Assembly: GCA_034005165.1 (NCBI GenBank)
Contig: JAVEVE010000004.1
Coordinates: forward strand, 123,807-187,806
Direction of reading: 5' to 3'
From: UBA1573 sp034005165
GTDB lineage: Bacteria > Pseudomonadota > Alphaproteobacteria > Micavibrionales > Micavibrionaceae
Length of the DNA: 64,000 bases
The notes beneath the pieces are model-generated. The model was not told the origin of the DNA, made no database searches, and saw nothing but the letters and a program-made list of their open reading frames with translations. Below, piece by piece: positions 42,493 to 51,677 of the stretch; position 1 is the stretch's first letter; every line of letters begins with the position of its first letter. A program made the position numbers and the translations under genes.

Positions 42493-42520
42493 AAAAAACC
42501 CGCCATTGGCGGGTTTTTTA
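42493..42520. terminator. Bidirectional terminator between infC and the H1-like gene
   Basis: AAAAAACCCGCC and GGCGGGTTTTTT flank ATTG. The hairpin has T runs in both directions, so it can end infC (plus) and the lysine-rich gene (minus), whose stop is at 42536. Confidence 0.9.
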
Positions 42521-42535
42521 GGTATTCTTCAAGAA

Positions 42536-42988
42536 TTAAGCAGCTACTACTGGTGCAACAACTGCGGTTACTGGAGCTACAGCTGCCTTTTTCTTAGCGG
42601 CTGGTTTTTTAGCAGCTGGCTTTTTAGCTACTGCTTTTTTCACTGCAGGTTTTTTAGCAGCTGGCTTTTTAGCTACTGCTTTTTTCACTACAGGTTTTTT
42701 AGCAGCTGGCTTTTTAGCTACTGCTTTTTTCACTGCAGGTTTTTTAGCAGCCGGCTTTTTAGCTACTGCTTTTTTCACTACAGGTTTTTTAGCAGCCGGC
42801 TTTTTAGCTACTGCTTTTTTCACTGCAGGTTTTTTAGCAGCCGGCTTTTTAGCTACTGCTTTTTTTACTACTGGTTTTTTAGTTGCTGGTGCTTTTTTAG
42901 CTGCTGGCTTTTTGGCCGCAGGTTTCTTAGCAGCCGGCTTTTTAGCAGCTGGTTTTTTAGCTGCTGTTGCTTTTTTTGCTACTGCCAT
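42536..42988 (-). CDS. Histone H1-like Lys/Ala/Pro repeat protein
   Basis: A 150-residue protein almost wholly of Lys, Ala, Pro and Val, built from pentads KKPAA, KKPAV, KKPVV and KKAVA, like the tails of bacterial H1-like proteins (Bordetella BpH1, HU tails). It should be unfolded and bind DNA. I choose ATG 42988 (AGGAG upstream); the longer frame upstream is not plausible. The last 17 residues (AAVAPVTAVVAPVVAA) are uncharged and hydrophobic. The coding repeats are 45 bp long. It has no neighbours in the same operon and a promoter with tandem palindromes. Confidence 0.88.
   Translation of the reverse strand: MAVAKKATAAKKPAAKKPAAKKPAAKKPAAKKAPATKKPVVKKAVAKKPAAKKPAVKKAVAKKPAAKKPVVKKAVAKKPAAKKPAVKKAVAKKPAAKKPVVKKAVAKKPAAKKPAVKKAVAKKPAAKKPAAKKKAAVAPVTAVVAPVVAA
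42603..42872 (-). repeat. Six tandem 45-bp coding repeats
   Basis: Six units starting at 42603, 42648, 42693, 42738, 42783 and 42828 on the plus strand encode fifteen residues each (three KK pentads). Units alternate at one codon: GCA in units 1, 3 and 5, ACA (or ACT) in units 2, 4 and 6, giving alternating PAV and PVV and a higher-order period of 90 bp. A second marker (AGCTGG in units 1-3, AGCCGG in 4-6) divides the array. This indicates recent unit duplication. Confidence 0.9.
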
Positions 42989-43029
42989 GTTTGGTTTCTC
43001 CTGTTTGAGGTTAGAACATGATTCGACAC

Positions 43030-43064
43030 AGTGTATCTCGAAATGAGAGAATCTCAAAACGAGA
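43030..43064 (-). promoter_or_regulatory. Promoter with two tandem TCTC-N5-GAGA operators of the H1-like gene
   Basis: Two 13-bp palindromes, TCTCGAAATGAGA (43036-43048) and TCTCAAAACGAGA (43052-43064), lie 16 bp apart start to start. On the minus strand a -35 TTGAGA (complement of 43052-43057) and a -10 TACACT (complement of 43030-43035) are separated by exactly 16 bases, so both operators overlap the -35 box and spacer. The H1-like ATG is 42 bases downstream of the -10 box. A repressor would block this promoter directly. Confidence 0.55.
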
Positions 43065-43136
43065 TTTACACCCGGAGTTTTTTACGCTCCGAATGTGACA
43101 TGATGACAACAGGTATGAGAAACGTAAAAAAAACGT

Positions 43137-43460
43137 TTACGAGGTTGCGGCTTCGACCCAAGCACTCAATTGCGCTTTCGACATGCCGCCGACTTTTGTC
43201 TCGACAAGCTCACCATTTTTAAAAATCATGAACGTCGGAATGCCACGGATTCCAAAGCGTGTAGGGGTTCCAGGATTTTCTTCGATGTTAAGTTTGACGA
43301 CTTTGATTTTGCCGTTCATTTCTGTAGCAAGTTCATCAACAAGAGGTGACATCATCTTGCAAGGGCCACACCACTCTGCCCAAAAGTCGACAAGAACAGG
43401 TTCACTGGAATTCAGAACTTCGGATTCGAAATTTTGATCATTGACGTGGTTGCTGGACAT
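43137..43460 (-). CDS. trxA: Thioredoxin
   Basis: A 107-residue thioredoxin with the active site WCGPC (C31 and C34) in FWAEWCGPCKMM and the cis-proline region RGIPTFMIFKNGE. I choose ATG 43460, with AGGAG seven bases upstream; an upstream in-frame start would add a meaningless tail. It reduces disulfides in the cytoplasm. It stands 123 bases behind addA on the same strand, the widespread alphaproteobacterial addB-addA-trxA order. Confidence 0.96.
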   Translation of the reverse strand: MSSNHVNDQNFESEVLNSSEPVLVDFWAEWCGPCKMMSPLVDELATEMNGKIKVVKLNIEENPGTPTRFGIRGIPTFMIFKNGELVETKVGGMSKAQLSAWVEAATS

Positions 43461-43583
43461 GTTTTTGTCTCCTGATTTGTACTCATTGGTTGATATGATT
43501 CTTCTATCAATATCGGTCGGTAGAGCCTTAAAATCAAGCGGACAGTTCTCTGATCCCACAGAAAATCTGTCTCTATAGGGGAT

Positions 43584-46500
43584 TTACAGATCAAGCGGCA
43601 TTAGTTTGGCTTTATCTGTCCAAAGTAAAGCGCAGGTCACAGGAATTCCTTTGTAAATCTTTGAAATTGCTGATTTATATGCTGTAAGCTGGGCGCGGTA
43701 ATCATCTGGAATATCAGTCTGATTTTCAGGTGAGGGGCGATTTGACTTGAAATCAACGATTAAAATACGATCAGGAAGAATAACAAGGCGGTCAATTTGT
43801 CCTGAGAGAATCCTGCCAGGGGCAATCTCACCTGTGACTGAGATTTCTGCCATAGAATTTGGGCCGAATACTTCTGAAAATTCAGGATGATTAAGAACAG
43901 ATAAGACCTCTGTTGCGATTTCATTACATATTTTTTCAGGTAAATGGCTTCCGTTTTTCTTGAGGAAAAGATCGGCAGCTTTTCGTCTTCGCGCTGCATC
44001 AATCTCAGGCAGGAATTCAAAAAGTTTATGTGTGAGGATGCCGCGTTCGAAACGATAATTTTCATTGCCCTGTAAAGGTGATATTGCCGGATCGGAGCGC
44101 CCCATTAAAGATGGACGAATAAATCTGCTTTCAAACGCTTCTTCTTTTGGTTCTTCCCACAGGCACGCAGGAGTTTGTATCGACTTATATGCTATCTTCT
44201 CGTGTAATTTTTCGGAAGAGATACTGTCTTGATTTTGTTTATATGTGCGCGCAGCATCGCCTTTATTGCCAATGCCCATTTTATCAAAGGCGTTTTCGAT
44301 CAATTGGTACCAGACAGGTGTATCTGACTCTTTAAGTTCTGCTCTATTTGTCTTTCCGCAAATATAAAGGCGTTCTTTCGGACGTGTCATGGCCACGTAC
44401 AGAAGACGCAGATATTCTTCGTAGGCTTTGACCAGCTCCTTGTCTCTGGCTTGTTTGTAAAGTGGGGCCGCGTTACTTGATACTGCCGACCATAGCGGGG
44501 TTTTTTCTCCTGTTTTGTCCTCAACCCAGAGGAATTTATCTATTTTGTTTCCTTGAGGTTTGGATGTCGTGTCCGGCATAAAGACAATCGGGGCCTCAAG
44601 GCCTTTTGAGGCATGAACTGTCATAATTCTGACTTGTCCGTCACCTTCCTCGTTATCCGATTCCATTTCACGTTTGATCGTGATCTGGTTTTTTTCAAGT
44701 GCCGTAACCAGATCTTCAAGCGAGAGGATGCCGTTTTGCTCTGATTCAAGGCAGTAACTTAAAAATTCATCAAGAGGATCAAGGCAGTCATGTCCTAGAA
44801 GTGTCGCAAATGACCGTCTGGCCGATCCGTGAGGATCGTGAGGGCATGCGCAACAGAGTGTTTCTTCAAAGAAGTTAAAAGGCGAGAGATGTACTGCTTG
44901 TTCGATCTTTTGAGTCAGCCAGCCTACAATATACTGATCGGCATGTGTCGAGATATAAGCCCATAAGGATTGATCCCGTTTGCGATTAAGTGCCCATGTC
45001 ATCAACGTATTCTCTGAAATGCGGATGAATGGTGATTTCAACACACAGGCGAGGGATAGGTCATCCTCCGGGAGGCGAGCAAATCGTGCAAGGGCAAGGC
45101 AATCTTCAATCGCTATTTGATCGTTCAGATTCATTCTGTCAATCCCACTGACGGGGATATTGTTCAGTTTTAAAAGACGGATCAGTTCATTTACAAAGCT
45201 ACCCGTACGTGTACGCACAAGGATGATGATATCTTTTGGTTTAATTGGGCGTGATTCTGTCGCCAATATTTCGCCGCTGTGGATCATGGATGTAATTTTA
45301 AGCGCAATCCTGTTTGCCAATCCGCTATCTATTTCAGGAATTCTGGATTCTGTTCTGTTTTCTGAAAAAGGTAGTGTCCAGAGATGCTCCGGTTGTTTTG
45401 TCTCGAATTCTTTTATTGTCTCCTGTTTATGTTCCAGATCCCATAATTCAACCAGACCTGCCTTCATTCTGTTTTTTTCGAAAGCATAGTGCTTAAGTAT
45501 CTCGCCTGTTTCCAGGCCAAGGCCGCGTCTCAGAGACGGGTTTGCAAAAACAGCGTCAACCAGATCCAAAACAGGCGGAGTGGTTCTGAAAGATGTTTGC
45601 AGATTTACAGGATCGAATTTTCGTCCCGCCAATTGGGAACGTTCTTCAAAAAATCTTTTATTTTCGGCAAAAGATTCGATATTTGCTCCGTGAAAACTGA
45701 AAATAGATTGTTTTTTATCCCCCACTACAAAAATGCTTCGTGGCGATTTTGTCTCCCGGCCCCATCCTGATTGGAATTCAGCACTCAGATATTTGACAAT
45801 TTTCCATTGGTCAGGGTTTGTGTCCTGAGCCTCATCGACCAGAATATGGTCTATGCCTTCATCAAGTTTAAAGTGTACCCACTCTTGTCCTGAGTTTTCC
45901 AGTAATTGACGGGTTTTGACGATCATGTCACCGAAATCGAGCGTATTGAGGCGTCTTTTCTCCGCTCTGTAACGGTTAAGAGATTCAAGAGCTATAATCA
46001 GCAAATCAGTAGTCTGGTCAGCCTGAATTACAGCTGCCATTTGTTCTTGGAGGTGCAGCAGCTCCGAAATTTCTGATTGAATCAGGTCATAATGCAGTGG
46101 GTAGAGCTGCTCGATCTTTCCTGTGATCTTTTTCGGGAGATATTCCCCTTTTCTAAAATAGGCATCCTCATAATTCCTCAGTTTTGCTTTTCTCTCAGAG
46201 GGGTGTTGTCCCAGCCAGTCCAGAATTGCATCACGCATTTTACCGTTTGTTGTATTTGTACTTCCGATATCCTGTGCAGCTTGCCGTAAGTCTTTCTCAG
46301 GACGTGATGTTATGAACTTTTCCAGTAGCTCATCACTGCCTGAAAGTGGATCTGCGCCTAGTTTTTCCCGTAGGGCATGATTGAGCTTTTGAGCATCAGG
46401 GTATTTCTTCGAAAAAGTAACCAGATCATCCATATGTTCCAGAATTTTCAGCAAAGTGCTCTTGAGCTGGTCAAAATCGATCAATAATGAAATACGATTG

Positions 46501-47084
46501 AATGCCTCTTCCAAATGCGGAAATTTTCCATTCTCGATGTCGGTAATGAGAGAGAGAATCGATTTCGAGATCAATTCATGAGATTGAATTTCATCAATAA
46601 CCCTAAACCCTGGAGTTAATCCTGATTCCAGAGGGAAGCGCGCCAAAGTTGATTGGCAGAAAGAGTGGATGGTCATGATAGACAGGCCACCCGGTGTATC
46701 GAGTACCTTAGAAAAAAGCTGACGTGCCGCTTTAATCATGTCTTCGGTTGGTGGGGCATCAAGGAGGCCTGCCAGTTCTTTGCGGAGTTCTGCCTCGTCT
46801 TTTGTTGTCCATTCCCCCAATTTATTCTGGATACGGTTGGCCATCAAAGCGGCGGCGGCTTTGGTAAAAGTAATGCACAAAATACGGTGTGGTTCGGTTC
46901 CTTCCCAGCGCCCGTCAGGATCAGGCAGCAGAAGGCGCAAAACACGATCTGTAAGAACCTTTGTTTTTCCTGATCCCGCAGATGCCGCAACCCAGACGTC
47001 ATGCTCCGGTACTGTTGCCCTTTTTTGAGGGATATTCGGGTCGGGGGTTGCGGCACAGAGCTGATTTACAAGAGGATCATTCAT
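43584..47084 (-). CDS. addA: Double-strand break repair helicase AddA
   Basis: AddA with AddB processes double-strand ends for RecA, replacing RecBCD. The 1166-residue protein has a UvrD-type helicase with the Walker A loop AASAGSGKTKVLTDR (near residue 33-47), the region DFGDMIV..ILVDEAQDTNPDQW (motif II), VGDKKQSIFSFHGA (motif III), and a RecB-like nuclease domain at the C-terminus with ILIVDFKSNRPSP and YRAQLTAYKSAI. The ATG overlaps the addB stop (TAATG), so the pair is coupled. Normal length for the alphaproteobacterial AddA. Confidence 0.95.
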   Translation of the reverse strand: MNDPLVNQLCAATPDPNIPQKRATVPEHDVWVAASAGSGKTKVLTDRVLRLLLPDPDGRWEGTEPHRILCITFTKAAAALMANRIQNKLGEWTTKDEAELRKELAGLLDAPPTEDMIKAARQLFSKVLDTPGGLSIMTIHSFCQSTLARFPLESGLTPGFRVIDEIQSHELISKSILSLITDIENGKFPHLEEAFNRISLLIDFDQLKSTLLKILEHMDDLVTFSKKYPDAQKLNHALREKLGADPLSGSDELLEKFITSRPEKDLRQAAQDIGSTNTTNGKMRDAILDWLGQHPSERKAKLRNYEDAYFRKGEYLPKKITGKIEQLYPLHYDLIQSEISELLHLQEQMAAVIQADQTTDLLIIALESLNRYRAEKRRLNTLDFGDMIVKTRQLLENSGQEWVHFKLDEGIDHILVDEAQDTNPDQWKIVKYLSAEFQSGWGRETKSPRSIFVVGDKKQSIFSFHGANIESFAENKRFFEERSQLAGRKFDPVNLQTSFRTTPPVLDLVDAVFANPSLRRGLGLETGEILKHYAFEKNRMKAGLVELWDLEHKQETIKEFETKQPEHLWTLPFSENRTESRIPEIDSGLANRIALKITSMIHSGEILATESRPIKPKDIIILVRTRTGSFVNELIRLLKLNNIPVSGIDRMNLNDQIAIEDCLALARFARLPEDDLSLACVLKSPFIRISENTLMTWALNRKRDQSLWAYISTHADQYIVGWLTQKIEQAVHLSPFNFFEETLCCACPHDPHGSARRSFATLLGHDCLDPLDEFLSYCLESEQNGILSLEDLVTALEKNQITIKREMESDNEEGDGQVRIMTVHASKGLEAPIVFMPDTTSKPQGNKIDKFLWVEDKTGEKTPLWSAVSSNAAPLYKQARDKELVKAYEEYLRLLYVAMTRPKERLYICGKTNRAELKESDTPVWYQLIENAFDKMGIGNKGDAARTYKQNQDSISSEKLHEKIAYKSIQTPACLWEEPKEEAFESRFIRPSLMGRSDPAISPLQGNENYRFERGILTHKLFEFLPEIDAARRRKAADLFLKKNGSHLPEKICNEIATEVLSVLNHPEFSEVFGPNSMAEISVTGEIAPGRILSGQIDRLVILPDRILIVDFKSNRPSPENQTDIPDDYRAQLTAYKSAISKIYKGIPVTCALLWTDKAKLMPLDL

Positions 47085-50056
47085 TAGTCTTCCTCTCCCA
47101 CTGTTTCATCTTCTCCGTCTGTGCCGTCAAAGTTTGACCATTCGGAGACTCGAGCCAAATGGGCGTATGCTTTGCCGTCAGCATAGAGTTTTTCTTTGGG
47201 TTGCGGGATTGCGATATAGGGCGTTGTCGGGCTTTCGAATTGGATAACAAGCTCGCATAAACCTAATCGCGCGTCTTTTACTAATCTGGAATAGTCGAGA
47301 TATTTTGTTTGGCTGTCGTGTAAATTGATAATATTTCCTTTGGAGGCAATTTTCCAATAGCTCATACCCAGCGCCTTAAATTTTGTGTTTTCGAAGCCGC
47401 CGTCTTCCAAAATGATGCCTTCTAAAGCCAGCTGAGGGGCTAGGCCTTTAGCAACATTCTTTTTGGCGGGTATGCCGCCTGTTTTATAGTCAATAATAAG
47501 TGCGCCGCCTGTTTTGTATCTGTCGATACGGTCGGCTTTAGCCGCTAGTGTAAAGCTGCGCCCTGTCTCTCTGTTTTCGTAGATAAGGGTTTTTCCTTCA
47601 GCCTCCCGCTTCCAAGGAAAGGCGATTTCCCTAAGTTTTTTTTCTTCCGAGATGACCCAGTCAGCAATTCTTGACATACGAGGCCACCAATACCGCCAGT
47701 GTGGAGAGAGAGACTCGAGTTGTTCCAGTTCTATTTGAGCAATCTCCATGAACAAGTCTTTGGCGTTTTCTCCAAGTCCATGTTCCGTGCGATCGATAAA
47801 TTTTTGCAAGACATTGTGGATGAGTGTGCCGCGGTCTGAGAAAATTGCTTCGTCCTCCAGAGGATCTACCGGTTTCAGACGTAATATTTTATTGGCGTAG
47901 AGATGGTATGGATTATTCATCCATTTTTCGATCCATGTTGCGTGGAGTAATTGCGGTCTCGCATCAACAGGTGGCGTTGGGAGAGGTTGATCTGCTTTTA
48001 TATAATCTGAACGCGGTGCATCCAGTTCCCGTGTCCAGAGAATGAGATCAGTAGATGTCCAGTCAGGTTTGGCAATTTGCGCATTGAGAAGTGTGGTCAG
48101 TTTTTGGAGCCAGCGTGCCGGTACAGTTTCTGCGCCATCTTCTTTCAGGGATCTTGTGATAATAACACGATCAGCTGTCAGGCCTTCAGAAAAATCATGA
48201 GCTGCAAGGCCGATGCTCCGTGCCGCTGGTGGCAAACCGAATTTTTTGCGCATCGGGCGAGACATCCATGGATCGTGTGCCGGTTCTGATGGCCACATGC
48301 CTTCGTTCAATCCTGCCAATATCATGACGTCATGTTGAATTAGACGGGATTCAAGCTGTCCTAGGATAACAATACGCGGATGGCGAGGTTGAATCTCACG
48401 GCAATTTTCCTGCGTTAGAATTGTCATGATAATGGCATTCCAATCTGTTGCCGTCATCGGTGGTAATTTTGCAGCCTCTATTAACAGATTTGAGAAGATG
48501 CGCGTTAATTCATCACTTTCCGGTTGTGTCCAGAAAACTTCTTTTCCTCCGCAGATCAATTCGGCGCGCTCTATCAGGAGCTTTAACATGGCAAGAGGTG
48601 GGTGTGTTTTTGTTCCGAGACCAAGTAAGGGCGCTAGGCGGTTCTCGATTTCTTTTAGAATTGCGGCACATTTTTCTTTTGTTTCACCCGATTTCGCTTT
48701 TAAGCGACTTTCCAAGCCTTTTATGCCGGCGGCGGGTTTTGGTCCTCTTAGAATTTCTTTTTCGAAGCATCCCATCTTATCTTCAAAGTTCTCGATATCC
48801 CATTTTGTGAGAGGGTTTTTAAGAAGAGAGAGAATAGAAATGGGGGAGCATTCTTCTTCTATTGCTCTTAGGAGTGTTGAGACCAGAATGCCTGATGGTG
48901 TTGCGGCTAGAGATTGCCCGGCACTATCATCAGCTTCGATGTTCCAGCGTTTTAATGCAATAGTCACGCGGCGCGCTAAGGCGCGATCCGGTGTGACAAG
49001 GCAAGCTGTTTTTTCCTTGTCCTCCAGTATCAGGCGAAGGGCGGTTGCTATGACTGAAGCTTGTTCGCGGGTGTTACTTGTTTCACAAACTTCGACATGC
49101 TCCAGAAATTCGGAAATCACATTTTCTGCGGGGACATCTTTGCCAAATGTCTCGGCCGGTCGCATGATAGAGCGGATCATACGGTTGCGGTTTGTATCTT
49201 GGGGGGAGCACCCTGTCCAAAGGCGAACATCATTACGCGACTTGTTCATAAACCCTAGCAGGTTCTTCATTGTGCGTTGCGGGTGGGTGTCATCAATGAT
49301 GCTCCAGCTCTCTTCCTCGAGATGGAGGTCAAGTCCCGGGAGAATAACTGCGCCGTTCGGTAGATTTGAAATAGTCTTTAGAAGTTTTGCGGTTGTCGGG
49401 ATTGATCCGGTTGAGCCTGCTGCGATGATTGGCGTTGTTGGTGGATGTTTTTCCCATAGATCTGTTAGGGTATTCATCAGCAAAGCACGCCGCTTCGCGG
49501 GATCTACTTGTCCACGCGATTCCAGAATGTTCGGCCAGTGTGTTGTCACAATTTCAAGGAAAGTCAGAATATCTTTCCAGTGCTTAGAAAAATCTCCGAA
49601 TTCAACCAGCGTGTCAAGATTCCTCATATCCAGATCCTCTGTGTGGACCTGATCGAGCAAAGTTGCTAATTCTTTGGCAAGAGTAAGGCATTGATCGAAA
49701 GGCAAGTTCTGCTCTTTCAACTGGACCTGATGAGCGAGAAGGAACTGGCGTTCCAGTGCCGGGATGGCAGGGGGAATATCTGTTATATCCAGCCCTAATC
49801 CTGTAAGTGTCAGGTCCAGCTCGTCCGCATTGACGTCCCCCAGAGGTTGGAGGCGTGGCAAAAGGATTGGAGTGCCGTCATTCAATTCAAGAAAGGCGTC
49901 ACGCAACCCTCGCGCCGCACGTCGTGTCGGGAGAAGGACACGCATACGCGTCAGATTTTGCTGGTTATGATCCGAAATTTCCCATAGGCCAACGGCCAGC
50001 TTCTTCAGGAAGTTCTGGCCGGAGGGAATTGTGTATAATCCATGCGGGAGAGGCAC
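47084..50056 (-). CDS. addB: Double-strand break repair protein AddB
   Basis: The partner of AddA. The 990-residue protein has an inactivated helicase-like N-terminus (RVLLPTRRAARGLRDAFL), which lacks a Walker A motif as in the alphaproteobacterial AddB group, and a C-terminal PD-(D/E)XK nuclease with ALIIDYKTGGIPA and the LALEGIIL helix. AddB proteins of Firmicutes have an iron-sulfur cluster and a Walker loop; neither is seen here. It follows pepA by 12 bases, so a pepA-addB-addA-trxA transcript is likely. The last residues are very acidic. Confidence 0.93.
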   Translation of the reverse strand: MPLPHGLYTIPSGQNFLKKLAVGLWEISDHNQQNLTRMRVLLPTRRAARGLRDAFLELNDGTPILLPRLQPLGDVNADELDLTLTGLGLDITDIPPAIPALERQFLLAHQVQLKEQNLPFDQCLTLAKELATLLDQVHTEDLDMRNLDTLVEFGDFSKHWKDILTFLEIVTTHWPNILESRGQVDPAKRRALLMNTLTDLWEKHPPTTPIIAAGSTGSIPTTAKLLKTISNLPNGAVILPGLDLHLEEESWSIIDDTHPQRTMKNLLGFMNKSRNDVRLWTGCSPQDTNRNRMIRSIMRPAETFGKDVPAENVISEFLEHVEVCETSNTREQASVIATALRLILEDKEKTACLVTPDRALARRVTIALKRWNIEADDSAGQSLAATPSGILVSTLLRAIEEECSPISILSLLKNPLTKWDIENFEDKMGCFEKEILRGPKPAAGIKGLESRLKAKSGETKEKCAAILKEIENRLAPLLGLGTKTHPPLAMLKLLIERAELICGGKEVFWTQPESDELTRIFSNLLIEAAKLPPMTATDWNAIIMTILTQENCREIQPRHPRIVILGQLESRLIQHDVMILAGLNEGMWPSEPAHDPWMSRPMRKKFGLPPAARSIGLAAHDFSEGLTADRVIITRSLKEDGAETVPARWLQKLTTLLNAQIAKPDWTSTDLILWTRELDAPRSDYIKADQPLPTPPVDARPQLLHATWIEKWMNNPYHLYANKILRLKPVDPLEDEAIFSDRGTLIHNVLQKFIDRTEHGLGENAKDLFMEIAQIELEQLESLSPHWRYWWPRMSRIADWVISEEKKLREIAFPWKREAEGKTLIYENRETGRSFTLAAKADRIDRYKTGGALIIDYKTGGIPAKKNVAKGLAPQLALEGIILEDGGFENTKFKALGMSYWKIASKGNIINLHDSQTKYLDYSRLVKDARLGLCELVIQFESPTTPYIAIPQPKEKLYADGKAYAHLARVSEWSNFDGTDGEDETVGEED

Positions 50057-50068
50057 GTCCTTGCCCCG

Positions 50069-51598
50069 TTATTTCTCGTAGGTGCTTTCGATCAGGTTAT
50101 TCAGAAGTTTTACGCCATACCCTGATGCAAACGGAACAGGACAGGTTGGCTTTGTCTTGGACATCGCAACCCCTGCTATATCGAGATGTGCCCAAACGCG
50201 GCCTTCGTCAATAAATTCTTCAAGGAAAGCTGCTGCTGTACAGGATCCACCCATGCGGCCGCTGCCGATATTTTTGATATCTGCAAATTCAGAATCCATT
50301 TCCTTGCGGAAGGATGGATCGAGCGGCATACGCCAGATTTTTTCGCCTGTGTCTTTCGAAGATTTCTCGAGACCTTTCCAGAGCTTTTCGTCGTTGACGA
50401 ACGCGCCGCAGAAATTTACACCAAGAGCAACCATGATCGCTCCCGTCAGAGTTGCCAGATCAATGATGAGTGCAGGGTCATGTTTCTTCTGGATATAGGT
50501 TAGCGCATCAGCTAGAACGAGGCGTCCTTCTGCATCTGTATTTAAGATTTCAACTGTTTTTCCTGAATAGGATGTTACGATGTCACTTGGGCGTGTGGCT
50601 TCATCGGAAATGGAGTTTTCTGCCAAGGCAATAGCAGCAACAACCGGAACTTTACATTTGCGGGTTGCGAGTGCGCGCATTGTGCCGACTACTGTGGCCG
50701 CTCCGCCCATATCCATTTTCATATCCATCATGCCCTCGAATGGCTTAACGTTCAGTCCTCCGGAATCAAAGGTGATACCTTTGCCAACTAGGGCTAATGG
50801 TTTTAGGGCTTTTTGTTTGGCATTACCTGCCCCCTCCCACGACATAATAACAAGGCGCGGCAAATGTTCGGATGCTTGCCCGACAGCCAATAGACAGCCC
50901 ATGCCCATTTTCTCACAGGCTTTGTCATCGAATATCTGGACTTTGACACCTAGAGGGGTCAGTGTTTTTTTGACGATTTCTGCAAAGCTCTCCGGATAGA
51001 GTTTATTTGGGGGCGCGTTGACCAGATCGCGTGTCAGAAAGACGGATGACACAACTTCCTGAATAGATTCAAATTCCTTTTCTGTTGATTTGGCTGCACC
51101 AGTCAGAACTATAACTTTTTTGGCAGGGGCAGTTTTCTTGTTCTTTTGAACTGTTTTGAAGCCATCGAAACTATAAGACCCCATTAAAACTCCACCCATA
51201 ACTCCCAAAACAGGGTTGGATATCTTGGATTTCAGGTCATCTGCATTGAGAACGGCAACTGTGTCTGCGGATGCGGTTCGTAGAGCTGATGCCAATTGAC
51301 CTCCTGCATTCTCCAGGGATTCGGCAGTCATTTTCTGTTTTGAACCAAGCCCAAGCAAAAGGATGCGTTTATAGGCTGCGGTAGAGGGACAGGAAACTGC
51401 CAGAATTTGTCCGGAATCGGCCTTGAATTTAGAAGCGTTTTCCATCTGGAATGTTAATAACCCACCCAGATCCTTATCGAGAGAGACTGCGATTTTGGAG
51501 AGTTTCTTATCATCAAATAGTGCGATTACGGCTGTATCTGCGCTTGAAGTTGATTTCGAGAAAGTAATTTCAGGGAGTGATTTGTCAAAATTCATCAT
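50069..51598 (-). CDS. pepA: Leucyl aminopeptidase (M17)
   Basis: A manganese/zinc aminopeptidase of the leucine aminopeptidase family, cytoplasmic, probably hexameric. I choose ATG 51598 (509 residues); the frame extends to 51877, but that part overlaps the divergent lptF and is not plausible. The metal and catalytic motifs are intact: GKGITFDSGGLNVKP, KMDMGGAA and EILNTDAEGRLVLADAL. A normal ~500-residue family length results. It is divergent from lptF with 79 bases between, as in E. coli pepA/lptFG. Confidence 0.95.
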   Translation of the reverse strand: MMNFDKSLPEITFSKSTSSADTAVIALFDDKKLSKIAVSLDKDLGGLLTFQMENASKFKADSGQILAVSCPSTAAYKRILLLGLGSKQKMTAESLENAGGQLASALRTASADTVAVLNADDLKSKISNPVLGVMGGVLMGSYSFDGFKTVQKNKKTAPAKKVIVLTGAAKSTEKEFESIQEVVSSVFLTRDLVNAPPNKLYPESFAEIVKKTLTPLGVKVQIFDDKACEKMGMGCLLAVGQASEHLPRLVIMSWEGAGNAKQKALKPLALVGKGITFDSGGLNVKPFEGMMDMKMDMGGAATVVGTMRALATRKCKVPVVAAIALAENSISDEATRPSDIVTSYSGKTVEILNTDAEGRLVLADALTYIQKKHDPALIIDLATLTGAIMVALGVNFCGAFVNDEKLWKGLEKSSKDTGEKIWRMPLDPSFRKEMDSEFADIKNIGSGRMGGSCTAAAFLEEFIDEGRVWAHLDIAGVAMSKTKPTCPVPFASGYGVKLLNNLIESTYEK

Positions 51599-51677
51599 TT
51601 TCAGCTCGCTTGGTTGTCGAGGTGGCCAGTTTCTGGTAAGTAGACACGAGCCTATTCCATTCTGACCGGAAGCGCAA

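Noticed and set aside
42603..42872. Possible CRISPR array
   Set aside because: The 45-bp units are contiguous, have no unique spacers and encode in-frame pentads, so they are coding tandem repeats.
42428..43021. A 197-codon Phe/Ser/Cys-rich frame opposite the H1-like gene
   Set aside because: It is the antisense shadow of Lys/Ala codon repeats; the composition (endless FFS and SWLFSYC) follows from the repeat and there is no ribosome site.
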